Shown here piece by piece: positions 1-12,600 of a stretch of DNA of 64,000 nucleotides. Origin of the DNA: Phoebastria nigripes. Lineage: Eukaryota > Chordata > Aves > Procellariiformes > Diomedeidae. The notes beneath the pieces were generated by a model, which did no database searches, was not told the origin of the DNA, and saw only the letters and a list, made by a program, of their open reading frames with translations. Each line of letters starts with the position of its first letter. Within the stretch, counting starts at the first letter, position 1. The translations under genes were made by a program, and so were the position numbers. Where the stretch lies: assembly GCA_035582835.1 (NCBI GenBank), contig JAYKAV010002926.1:538230-602229 (forward strand), written 5' to 3'.

Positions 1-1369
1 GATATTCACATTAACGACTTTATGTTTGTCTGCTGATCACCTAACTTGTTGCTCTCCCTGAAAGAGGCCTCTTTTCCAGGTGAAAGTTGTTAGCACCTTT
101 CAGAAGTCTTAGAGCTGCGCATTCATTTTAGCCAGGGGAAAGAGAAACAACACTTGCTCATGGGGAATAAACACAGCTTGATCACCATGAATTATTACCT
201 GCATTTTTATAAAATTATGGGGTGCTGCCAAGTATACACAGTGTTAAGAAATACATAAAACACACAGGCGAAACCTGGAGGCTCCCTAAATCCTTAGTTA
301 AGCAACTAAATAAATGTTATTTTAAACTTTTTTTAAATGCGTGATTATGGATTGCTCGTGTTTATTTAGATTTACTAACGTATTTACTTAGACTTAGAGG
401 CTAAAAAAAAGTCATATGTCATATCCTGTAGGCCTTTTGGCCCCTGTGATATAATATGAGTGTAACTAACTTTAGCTGTTTAAAATAAAGCATAACAAAT
501 TCCCTTGTCCTTCTAACAATTCCTACAATTTCACAGTGAGAGTTACCCTTGCTCCACGTTTTCAAAGTCCTAGGAAAAAAAAAAACAGCTTTCTCATGTC
601 TTAGCAATCATGAGATTTAGTTGTTTATGTGCTTAAGTGTGGATTGCACCTCTTAATTACTGGCCTTAGTTCTTAGGCCCTGACCCAATAAATGCGATGC
701 TGTGAGAGATGTTATGGAAGCTTGCATAAAGCTGATGCATTTGGCTTTCCTGACATCCAGGTACGTGGTGGGTCACTGGGGATAGGTTAGCCTGGCCTTT
801 GGGTTTTCAGCTGCTTTACAAAGTATTGAGATAACTTTTAGCTCTATCAGGAGAGTCCAGGACCCTTTCTGTATTCTCTCCTGCTCCAGATGGCTGAAGT
901 AGTTAGGTGACTCTCCCTTACATCTTGTCCTTACACTTTGGCAATGGAGCATGCAACTGCCATTTGCTTATAGTGAGCAAAGATGTGATAATACCTAAAC
1001 CAGTCATGCTTTTGCACTTGCGACAGCAANATGGCACTCCCAGAAAAGAGGCATGGTGTAAATTTCTAAAATGCAACACTTTTCAAAGAATAATCACCAA
1101 TACATAACGCCTAGAGTGCTTCTTGAAAGCACTGAGGATAAGCAAGACTTTTTCAGGAAGGTTGAGAATCCAGTAACTTCATTCTAAATTGATGCACTTG
1201 TTCATCACTACCAGTTCCCCTACATGAACAGGGTAATGGTGGTGTAATATGTTCATGTAAGATAAATAAGAGTTAGATTACACCAGTGGTTTATTTTTGG
1301 ACTGTGCATGTGTACCAGACACATTATTCCTATCTATATTTACTTTTGAGTANACACACGTTAGAAAGT

Positions 1370-2260
1370 CTGAGTACACCTGTACACTCAGTAAGCTGAG
1401 TGGTGCGGTCGACATGCCTGAGGGATGGGATGCCATCCAGAGGGACCTGGACAAGCTCGAGAAGTGGGCCNGCATGAACCTCATGAGGTTCAACAAGGCC
1501 AAGTGCGAGGTCCTGCACGTGGGTCAGGGCAACCCCCGGTATCAATACAGGCTGGGGGATGAAGGGATTGAGAGCAGTCCTGCCGAGAAGGGGGGTACTG
1601 GTGGATGAAAAGCTGGACATCAGCCGACAATGTGCGCTCGCAGCCCAGAAGGCCAGCCATATCCTGGGCTGCATCAAAAGAAGCATGGCCAGCAGGTCGA
1701 GGGAGGTGATTCTGCCCCTCTACTCTGCTCTGGTGAGACCCCACCTGGAGTGCTGTGTCCAGCTCTGGAACCCTCAGCACAAGAAAGACATGGACCTGTT
1801 GGAGCGGGTCTATAGGAGGGCCACAAAAATGATCAGAGGGATGGAACGCCTCTCCTATGAAGAAAGGCTGAGAGAGTTGGGGTTATTCAGCCTGGAGAAG
1901 AGAAGGCTTTGGGGAGACCTTATTGCAGCCTTTCAGTACTTAAAGGGGGCTTATAAGAAAGATGGCGGCAAACTTTTTAGCAGGGCCTGTTGCGACAGGA
2001 CAAGGGGTAATGGCTTTAAACTAAAAGAGGGTAGATTTAGACTAGATATAAGGAAGAAATTCTTTANGCTGAGGGTGGTGAAACACTGGAACAGGTTGCC
2101 CAGAGAGGTGGTAGATGCCCCATCCCTGGAAACATTCAAGGTCAGGTTGGACGGGGCTCTGAGCAACCTGATCTAGTTGAAGATGTNCCTGCCCACGGCA
2201 GGGGGGTTGGACTAGATGACCTTTAAAGGTCCCTTCCAACCCAAACTATTCTATGATTCT
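1370..2260 (+). mobile_element. CR1 LINE, 3'-truncated-type copy (ORF2 C-terminus + 3' tail)
   Basis: Translation gives the familiar C-terminal part of avian CR1 ORF2: [18 protein letters not shown], then [40 protein letters not shown], and HWNRLPREVVDAPSLETFK, ending at a stop near 2176. The reading frame shifts around 1590, so the copy is dead. Downstream is the typical CR1 3' UTR (a 'ggttggactagatgaccttt'-like stretch) and the terminal ATTCTATGATTCT motif at about 2248-2260. CR1 elements end in short repeats of this kind, not in poly(A). The 5' end is truncated, as in most CR1 copies, and the exact left edge near 1370 is uncertain. It lies in the sense orientation inside the last HECW1 intron. 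Confidence 0.95.
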
Positions 2261-5099
2261 ACTACACAGCTCAGAGATGCTGCTCTAATCCCAGATCTCT
2301 AGATGATGAGCCTAAAGCAGGTTGCAGAGAGACTGCCAGATTTATAGATCTGACAGTGTAAATCTGCAGCATGGTTTCTTCCAAACTGATGTAGCTTGTC
2401 GTATGAAATAACACTGAATAGGTAACAGGTTCAACCACTTGTTCATCAAGGTTGAGTTTTACTCTCCCAATCTAATTTGCAAAACTTTCTCCCAAAATAA
2501 AGGAGATACATATTTTACTTCTTGTAACTGGTTGCCTGAGTAGGGATGGATGGAGAATTCTTCCAGCTATAGCCTCTTCTGAAGCAGGAAGCCTCTCTTC
2601 ACCTTTCCTGGGTCATGCAGATACTTAACACGGAACCAGTTTTAGCAGTAGTTTCGCAACAACTTATTCTTTGTTCCCCACCAAACATTAATGAACAGAC
2701 ACTGGCTTTCTAGCTGGAATAACATAACTTCATCTGATATTGTGGGAGCAGAATGCCTGGCCCAAAACAAACCTGTGCAAAGAACTAGCAGTGTTTTCTA
2801 CTATAGCTATAGGAGACAACCGTTCCCTCTTCTTAAAACCTCAGTCTGCAAAAGTGTTCAGTGCCTAGAAATGCCACTGCCCCATCTTCTGGTTGCGTTC
2901 CTCACCTGGCCAAAACTCCTGTCAGCTCTAAGGTTATTTCTGTTTGAGTATCAATTAAGTAAGGACCTCAGCATGTATCCCAGTGATTCAAATAATCATA
3001 TTTGATGCAATGAGGTCACTTTCCCCATCAGTGCTGAGCTGCAACTACCCTTTCATCAAAAGATATTTTAATTCAGCAGAGTAACATTAGTGATTACTAC
3101 CATACTGTCTGTGGTTTATGTATGATAAAGATTACCAGTGCTAGTAAATATCTGATCTTTTCTAAGAGAATTCTGTCCCTCTCTATTAGATGATCAAGTA
3201 TTTAATCACCCCAGAATCCCATATAGCAATTAAAAAAAGATTGTGTATGACTACAAAGAACTTTGTTCTCATCATTTCCTTCTTTCCCAGTGGACTGAGT
3301 GTGTGTGCTTTGCTGTCTTTTATCATTCCTTATCTCCCATCCCTCTTCTCTTTCCTCTTTTCTCACATACAACAGAGATACCATCTACAAATCTACATTC
3401 ATCTATTAAGCAGTGGTTCCCAGACAGCATGTAAGTGTTCCTTCTTACAGACAAAAGGAACAAAAGTTGATACCTGTGGGTCCTGAGGTTGATCAAAGAG
3501 GGGTTTGTGGGATCATCTACGGAAAGCAAGGTGAAAAGGAGAAATGCCCAGTTTCTGTCTGACAGGCATGGTTGTGTTAGAATGCAAGTCTTATTTTAGT
3601 TGATAGGTTCAAGCTATAAATAAGATAGGAGGGGGTTCTGTGCACACTTACTGCCTTTGGACTCTCATCGTTATGGGGATTAAAGGACGTGACAAAGAAA
3701 AGAAGAATGCAAAAATCTTAAAAGCTTATACTCATAATTTTTAGAGAGAATTCTTAAAAGAAAAGAAATAGCATAGCACTGTGAACAGTGAGCAAGATTA
3801 AAGGTTCAGACCCACCAAAACTACTTTGAGCAATAAAGACAGACTGCCAGGAAGAATAAAATTTTAAGTGGTCCATTTAGTGCTTTACTTACTGGAGGAT
3901 GAGGGCACATGAGGGTCAGAGTTGGTTTACATGACTTTATCTTGCATTTTCTTCTAGAGAAGCCAGAATCTTTCTATAAAAGCTCTTACCAATCTAATTC
4001 TTATTCCAGACCTCTCACTCCCTGAACACCCTCTCAAATGTCAGCAGGCTTATGTGGTAGGAGGCTTAATCAAGGGAAGAAAGACTTTTCTCATTGCAAT
4101 GACTGTTTCTTGCACTGCTGATGTAATGTTTTCACCCCAATATGTGCAGCAAGCCCAGTACTACAAGATAGCGAGTGTCCCCTGGATTATGCTTACTGTA
4201 GTGACTCTCACTGGGATCAGTAGTAGGAGGTCAAGACCATTCGGGAGGAACTTACCCCTTTGGAGGACAAGGCACAGAGTTAGGCAACAGTGGCTGTTAC
4301 GGAAAATATCCCTGCCTCTTAATTTCCCTGTGTGCTGCAGTATTACACAGCAATATGATATAACAGACTAGAGACTGGGCAATTTGTCTTTAGTCCAGTT
4401 TGGAAAATAAAGGCTTCAGCTTTCAGTTGCAAGAGGCAAAGGAGCTATGCACAGGAATAGTGAGGAGAGAGGGAACNCTGAATGAGAATGATGATTTGAT
4501 TTGATGGCATTTTTTGGAGTGAAAGGATTTTTTTCTATAAAGTTGTTGAACTGGAGAACACAAGAGTGTTGCTTGGCAAAATGCTTCAGTGTTTCTAGAC
4601 ATGTTAANTTTTTCTTCCTTTCTTTGTACTAGTTTTTCCCCACAATAAATTCCTTGAGACCTTCTACAGAAGAGTCCACTTCTGTAAACCTCATAATAGG
4701 AAAAGGAATGGATCTTTTTTCTGAGTTTGACTAGGTCAAGAATGACTAAAGTCAACAGCATTGCAAGGTTGTTTCATAACCAGTATGAAATGAGATGGAT
4801 GATGATCAGTCAAGATGAATGTCTGCAAGAAAGTAAACAGCAGAGTCAGTGGCTGTGCATATGTCTGCACTGCACAATAGCATGCATGACAGCGATGTCT
4901 GAGATGCTATGGTCTCATACAGTTAAATGTGCCACAGTTAAGTACTGTACAGATATATTACTTTAGGTTCAGCAAAGTTATATTAGCAGAATCCACACCT
5001 GAGCCACCATGACTATGCTGCTTCCAGTTCTGGAGCCAGGCAGCTGAGCTTCTCAAGACCGGCTGTCTCTGAATGGTGCTCTCTTGCCTATGATAAACA

Positions 5100-5520
5100 C
5101 GTTCTGAATGGACTACAAGAATCCTTCAGTTAATTAACTTCCAGTGGTTGATACGTATTGGCAACGGATTGTAGAAACAACTTACGCTGCCAAAGATTGC
5201 TGAGATAACAATAAACAGTGCAGGGCTACTCATGGATAATACACATGAGCTGCCACGTTTAATTTCAAGAGATGTATTAAATAATGGCTTTATTAATGTT
5301 GCTTTTTTACTAACTCGCATGTGTTCCCAGCTCATTTCCGCAAATTCTGTGTTTATTGTACACTCTCTCTGAGAGTGACCAGCTAACAAATCTTCATTCA
5401 GAAGGGGAAAAAGGATGGTAAAAGCTCTCCTAATTGAAATTGTGTGATGCAGTGAAGATTACGTGCCTCTGGCTATTTCAGTTGCCTGATTGCTTTTAAT
5501 GATTCACCATTGGTGCTTGA
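5100..5520. promoter_or_regulatory. Candidate conserved noncoding element in HECW1 last intron
   Basis: This AT-rich stretch has several homeodomain-like cores (TTAATTAA near 5131, TAAT and ATTA repeats), an AACAATAA Sox-like site near 5208, and few low-complexity runs. That composition resembles vertebrate conserved noncoding elements. No conservation data were available, so this is composition-based inference only. It may be ordinary intron. Confidence 0.2.
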
Positions 5521-6767
5521 TAAAACTCTCCCTCTGAATCTGCAAGTCTCAGGCCAGCCCATCTACCAGTATCATGTTTTTCTCACTTTGTGGGTGGCCT
5601 AAGAGATGACTGGTATGGTTTCAAATAGTTTCTCCAAGATAGCTCTTCTGCTTCAGTTTTGAAGAAATAACGTTTAACTAAAGTATGAGATAGAAAAGCT
5701 AAAATAAAACAACTTCACGGCTTCTAAAAATACTAGGGGCCAGGAGCTTTGACATTGTTAGCCATTGAGGCTACATTTCCTTCTGTAGGGTTTTGTCAAT
5801 TCACATTTATTGGAGGGAGCAAGAGGAAACAGAAGTATTTCTAGCATCATGTAAAACTCCAAGCTGACTGAAAAAAATGAAACAATTTTAATGAAAATGT
5901 GTCCCCCACGTTTGTTGAATGAGCTCTACATTTTTCCAGTCAGTTGAAATGGATGAACTATTGGGGCAGGGACTGTTTCTTTGCTCCACATTTGTATAGC
6001 ACCTCACACAGTGAAGTGCAGTCCACATCTGGGTCTAAATGCTGCTACCAGAAAAGCTGCAACAAGGTGGAGACATGCGTGGAACCCGTTCCACAGCTTC
6101 TTTTGAAGATGCTGCCAGCTGGGGGTAAATATGGTGATAGAACTTGGGGAAGAGAGGGTCATCAACTTGGCAGCTTGCTCTGCACAAAATATTTTGCTTT
6201 TGCCTTGGCTACTACAAATAAATAACATTTAAAGGCCAGGCTTGCAGCAGATGGCCAACAGCTGACTTACAGGAACATTTTCAGCAACCTTCCTTCTTCA
6301 GTTAGCAGATCNCTGAATGGTCTTTCACTAGTCAGCCCTGTCTCACTATAAACATATGCTAAGCCCATTCTGTCAGTATAGTTCATCACATTATGCTTGT
6401 CCACTGGTGCAAAACTTACTAGCTGCTTATGTTGGATGTACAGCTGAGTTGCATTTTTTTTGGAAAAACTCAAAAGCAACCAAAATTATAGTAGTGGAGT
6501 TTTCTCTCTATAAGGGCCTAGACCCCAGCTCCTCAGTGACCTCCAGCNTTCTTCTCCATTAAGATCCCTGCAAGGTCCCTGCAGCATCTAATGCAGGGAT
6601 AGCAGAGAATGATGTTATGTTGATACTTAGCTTGTGTCTTCTATTTGAAATATTCATGTGTATGTGCATATACATTTCAGTACCTCAGATTTTGGCAGAA
6701 TTTGAGAGTTTTACTTTAATAGTTAGAATTTCTTTTTATTTCTCTTGAGTGAACTTGAATGTCGTGA

Positions 6768-6965
<198 letters not shown>

Positions 6966-7283
6966 GGGGGTTCAGGCACTTCGGGTGTTTTTCTGGCTGA
7001 TGATGTCACCTTTCCTGTCCACCATCATTTGATCTTGGTTTCCCATGTTTTTATTTTTGAAAACAAAACAAACAAACAAAAAAATCAAGATTGACAAAAG
7101 CTGTGCATGAAGAACTGCCGCCCTCTAAGATCTAACCTTCATGCTTTCATCCTGTTTCCAATGGACTGCTAGTCTGTATGCAATAGAAAAACAACTGTCT
7201 CAAGGTTTCTGTATATCTCTACATACCTCCATTAATAACAATGAAAATACAAATGCAAGTTACACTACACTTGACCAAATGTT

Positions 7284-7323
7284 AATAAATGTTTACTTCC
7301 ACCTACGTTGATTAAAAAATAAA
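7284..7323 (+). terminator. HECW1: Proximal HECW1 poly(A) signals
   Basis: Two AATAAA hexamers at 7284-7289 and 7318-7323 lie about 320 to 360 bases after the HECW1 stop codon. They would give a short 3' UTR. Their use is not shown by the sequence. Confidence 0.4.
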
Positions 7324-9598
7324 AAAACCTCATCAGGCATTCCAAGCTTTTATATGCCCACATCTTCTAAATCAATTCACAGCCCATCTTACTTCTTTAT
7401 CGTTGAATCCAGTACTAGGAGCTGGTCAAATACATCTTCATCCATCCTTGTTTTCCCTGTATGTATTGTCCATCTGAGAGACACCTATGAGCAAAACTGA
7501 AATTTTTATATACGAACTCATGGTCCACATCAGTTGCATCAGCTGGAACTGGCCCAGATACATGGTGCAGATAAGACCTTCAAAAACTAAAAAANCAACC
7601 TGTAATGCAATGCAAAGCATAACAGCGATTGTTATGATTGTTACTTGTCAGTACTGGAGAGAACTTGCACTTCAGAGATACTGGGAGGGGCATCTCCATT
7701 GTAATGTTTACCACACAAGAAGCACAAGGTTGTGCACACTCAAGAAGGATGTCTTATGTAGCATAAAGGACAAGGCTCCCTTACCTTAGTATTGTATATG
7801 ACAAGGAAAAGGGGAAATAAGAAGAATGTTCTACTCTTATGAATACCCTTGGGTTCTGTTTACCAGATCTTTGTTTTATGATGTTTAAAATGCTCCTTTC
7901 CAAATGAGAAGTCTAGACAATCCCATCCCCTGTGTCAGAAGCCATTTATTTTCTGTCAGGCTGGGCTAATCTATGGTTGCTGGGGGTGGTTGTTGGTTCT
8001 GTCGTTTTTCTTTTCTTGTTCAGTGCAAATTTCCATAACCTCAAGAGTGGTTGTAGACAGAAGGTTTTAGTCTAGGGTCTATTAAATGAGAAGCTGCAGT
8101 GAATGAGGATGCTTGTCAGGGATGAAGGGGATTGTAACTCTCTTTGGGTTAAGAATTTGTTGTACTTCCTCTTGGAGTAAGCCCAAAGGCCCTCCAGTCA
8201 TCTTAGGTACCACTAAACTAAAGATTTAGCTCTTGTTACTGCAGACATAACCCTCTTCATTTTGATGTACTTTGCATTCCAACTCTGAAGCCAGGGAACG
8301 AAAGGAAAACAGCAGTAGGCTTATCTTCAGATGGATTTTGCTGAGGCTGTTACAATCAACCACACTGCTCTGATAGTTTCCTATTTATTAATCTTTGCTG
8401 CCCTTGTTTTCCAAGACTAATCTCAGATTGAAAGTGTTTGTCTTAACTGGGAAAAGGAAATGTGAAGTATCTTTACTTCTGACACTAGATTTGTTAAAGG
8501 ATGCATGAAATACGGAGTGAGAGACTTGTGAAGGGTGAGTGAAGGTAAGTGAGAAGGTAACATCATAGTGTCTAGCAGCTCACATGAAATACCACACCCC
8601 CTTGGGGGCTTGTTGCTGGTAGTTTTGCTTCAGAAAACTGGAAAATCAGGAGATCAGTTCAATGTCTGACACATCTAATTCCCATAAGTTTTCTCTCCAG
8701 AGAAAAGAATTGGACCCTGCTTTCCCACGTATTTTTATGGTGGCTATACAGAAACTTATCACACTTGAAAAACTGCATTCTGAGAGTTTTAGATCATTTT
8801 CCTGCTTTGATTCTTAGGTCAATAGGTATTTGAAAGGTGATGGACCCAAAAACATGTTTCTAAGCAGAAATAGTGGCTTTTGTTAATGATATATAAAATA
8901 CTTGGGATATTTATATTGCCCCATTCATTCAATTTCTGTGACATTTCAGCCACTTTTATAGTAATTTGCTGTATGGCTTTTAGTGAGAATTATTTTATTG
9001 TACATGTTGTTATTTTTATCGAGTACTCATATTACAGTTGCATACGGAGGCTGCAGCTACAGGCCAGCTTCATTGTACCAGACACCGAAAATGATGCTTA
9101 TTATTTCCACAAACAAGTGCTCGGGCATCTATTCCACATGACAAGCCCCACTGCACAGTAGAGATGGAAATCTTAACTTTTTTCTGAGAGCGTCTGTCAC
9201 GTGCACATGAATTACATCAGAGCAAGTCACACCAGGAGAGACTCAACAACGAAATCTTCCAATGTATGTAAATTCTGCCTCTTCACCACTGGGCCCCAAA
9301 ATCCAGTGATTCCTGTATGGTTCCTGTTCTATTCCTGGTGATGTTACGAAGTTACCTGCACTATGTCAGATGTTGGATGTCTTCTAACAATAGAAGAAAA
9401 GAAAGAGAAGTATCCAACTGGTTGGTCCATGTTTGGCCAAGGAAACTGGTGCATCAAGAGCTGTCTCATTAACATAGTAAAAAAGTAAAAAAAAAAAAAA
9501 AAAAANATCCAATCCTTACAATACTGTATAGTTAAATTTTTTTAAGTATTTAAAAACTATATTTTATTAAGAAAAAGTGAAACTATTTTTTGTAGCAT

Positions 9599-9604
9599 AA
9601 TAAA
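9599..9604 (+). terminator. HECW1: Distal HECW1 poly(A) signal candidate
   Basis: An AATAAA hexamer is followed by a GT-rich segment, about 2.6 kb after the stop codon. It lies in a long AT-rich stretch that resembles an extended 3' UTR. Confidence 0.4.
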
Positions 9605-12600
9605 GATGTTTGTATTTCAGAGACAGCATCAAACCCCACTGACTGAAACAGGGAAGGCTTTCTCCTGAAATTCTTCTTCACTACATGTTCTGGCACTCGC
9701 CACACACTAAGCTACATTAGGTGTTATGCATCTCCATGTTTGGCAGATGCTATCTCAAGCACCTTGTGTGTTCCTGCTCTGGGAAACATACAGCATGGCC
9801 AGCTACTTCCCATCAAAATCCTTGGTCCAAGCTGTCTTTCAAGCGCACAGCCTAGTATTTTTAAAAGGTTGCTTTCTTAGGTGACTGTGATGACATCAAA
9901 GTAACCAGGTCGTGCAGTTTCCTTGCAAGTTTTTTTGGATCTAAAGCTAGGAATAGAGGAAGACAGTTGACTATTTTCATAAAACAAAGAGAAAGAAAAT
10001 GCCATACTCTGCTTTTCTTGCATTCTATCATTCCAGTCCTATCCCTCTCTCTTCCCAAATGCCCTATCCCGATAGGTTTTCAAACACTGACATCCCTAGG
10101 ATATCCGGATCGATGCTTCACAGTGCATTTCTCCATTCATTGCATCATACCATGGGCTGAATCCGGTCCCAGCCTGGAGTGAGGGGGAAGCCATGTATCT
10201 AAGTGGCACCGTAATGTTAGAGTAAGTGAGGCAGTGAATGGTGCTAACAGGAGAGAGGGAGGAACCCATCTCCTTTGCCCTGTTATGTAACCTGCGCATT
10301 ATGCAATTAATTGACTTTGTTGTTGTAGTTACGCATATGCAAGGCATATACCCTTCCTTGTTCACCTTTTGATTCAAAGGCTGTTACTCATATAATCATC
10401 TGTGCTCTCCCCAGGTCTGCATTTTCATTTGTAAAACACTGACTGTTAATCACAGAATTTCTGGTTTCATTGTTTTCCCACAGGAAAGACTAGAAGATAC
10501 TCCATAGGGCAGATTTACAGTGAAATAATCTGTTCAGCTCCTTCACCTCAGTTCCCTTTAAACATTGTGGTGGCTAGATTAAATGTTGATATGACATCAA
10601 CATCAATAGATTTTAAAATGCAAGTGAAAAATGGAATAGGCAATCTGACAGCTTTTGTGAATTGCAGTTTTTGATAGGAGCAATGAATATTGGTAATTTG
10701 TATGTTTGGTTTCAGAGGGCCCATACCTTTCTCTTTATCAACTGTTGTGATAGTATTAATAGTAGAGGGAGGGAAAGGGATATTTCTGTTTATGAAATCC
10801 TGTTGCCATACTAGCATTAAGCTGAAGATAGGAGAATGAAAATAGGTATTTTAAATCATCAGTAGGTCTTCCACCTTGAAGTAGTCTCACCGACTGTTCA
10901 ACCACATAAACTATGCAGGATTTGATCCAGTACAAACAACTGTACCTTACTGTTAATTGCATCAGGTCTAAACTTTACAAATGCTGTCACTTCAGTCTGC
11001 AGTAAGTTACATGAGTGTTTGGTTTCAATCATGTGGCTGTGCACATTCAGAACTTGACTTTTATGTTCTAGGGAGATCCGTGGCTATCACAAGGCAAAAA
11101 GTGAGTGATCCAAACTACATCTAACATCTAATGGAGAAATCATGAGTATTGTACAGGTCTGACACAGAGGACTTTTTTCACCCAGTTTGCTCAAGTGCCC
11201 GTGAACTTTTCAATGAACTGTAGCTAAGGTTTGAGTTCATAGTCTAGTCTGAGAGACAGCCTGTGGGGAGAGGGGGTGTTTGTTGGGTTTGTGTTTTGTT
11301 GTTCTAGTTTCACTGTAAGAAATAGTTGACATACCTCTAGTTGAAAACAGTAGGATACTGAATTCAGACATGAAAATCAAATAAGAAATAAGCTAAAATA
11401 TACACGCACAGAGGATGACTTAAACTCATCCTTTGCTGTTAATCCTGTGACAGTCTATGGAATTCCAGAAGGACAAATTTGACTGGAGATTTGTTTAATT
11501 TCTGTTGAAATAATAATAATTTGCCCTGTCTCCATAATAATATTAATAGGGCTTCCCAGTCAAGATTAAACACTTTCAGCCAAATGCAGACCAACAGATC
11601 TTTCTACAACAAACGCGGTGCTTTTTTATTATTATTCTTGCTGTACCTCAGTGTTCATTATTAAAAGAAAAAAAATGACTGCAATATACTAAATCTGGGA
11701 TAGGTTTTCCAATTATCACAAGGTCCAAAAGATTGGATTGTTACTTTCTCTCTAGTGAGTCATGTAGTTCCTTTGTTCTAGTAGAAAAACAGATGCCTGT
11801 AGATAGTAGATATTAGGTATAGTAAATATTGTACCATTAGCCAAATTCCCTGCAGCTTCCGATTTATCAAACAGAAATGTCTGTTATGGTTTTTGTTAAA
11901 GACTACATACAGTCAATGGCAGGAAAGGTCTTCATTATTGGACCAATTTTGCTTATATTGACAGAAAAATGTCACATGATACTCAGGCTGTGCTTTCTAT
12001 TCAACCATATCACTATAGAGGAATGTGAATAAAATCACTTTGTTATGGCATTGTGTGGACTGTCTATTACAAATAACTTATTTTGTAGAGGATGTATTTT
12101 ACTAGAGTGGGTGGAAACTGGCACTAGTGAAAGTCCACGGATTTAAGGAATTGCTCTTCCAGGATCTTATCCTTTCTGACCATTGCATTCAGGCCCTTCC
12201 ACTGCTTTTGTTCAATTTCTCAGGGTACGTGTCTAAAACTTGAGGTTCTCCACATTAGTGTGCATAACCAAAGCCCCCATGCTCTCCTAGATTACCCTAA
12301 GACCAGCCCTGCCTTGAGAGCATGTGAGCTTATTCCTTGCTATAGAAAATGTCAGGACAAAAGAGATGTATATACTACTTACGCATACTTCGCTTCTAGG
12401 TATAATTACTGCATTATAGGTATGAAATGCAAGTGCAAAGATGATTTCTTAATAGCATATGCTGGGTCGGCATTAAGTGTTGACAGCAAATAAATAGCAA
12501 GATGCTCTGGCATTCTCAGTATGTCACACCCATTTTTCTATTGCTCGTCACTGTAATATCTCAGGCATGTTTCATTAGCACATTCCAGGATAGATTAACA

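Larger units (their letters stand above)
6966..9604 (+). other. HECW1: HECW1 3' UTR (probable extent)
   Basis: This is noncoding sequence after the HECW1 stop. Candidate poly(A) signals AATAAA are seen at 7284-7289, 7318-7323 and 9599-9604. The last is followed by a TG-rich stretch (gatgtttgtatttc), which is typical of a cleavage region. The sequence is AT-rich and contains no convincing ORF. The exact 3' end is inferred. Either the proximal pair near 7.3 kb or the distal signal could be used. Confidence 0.5.

Noticed and set aside
1559..2176. 205-codon open frame as a host gene
   Set aside because: It is the C-terminal part of CR1 ORF2, followed by a CR1 3' tail.
10448..10480. CR1-like 'aatcacagaattt' on the minus strand
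   Set aside because: The adjoining sequence lacks the CR1 3' UTR pattern, so the match is too short to call.
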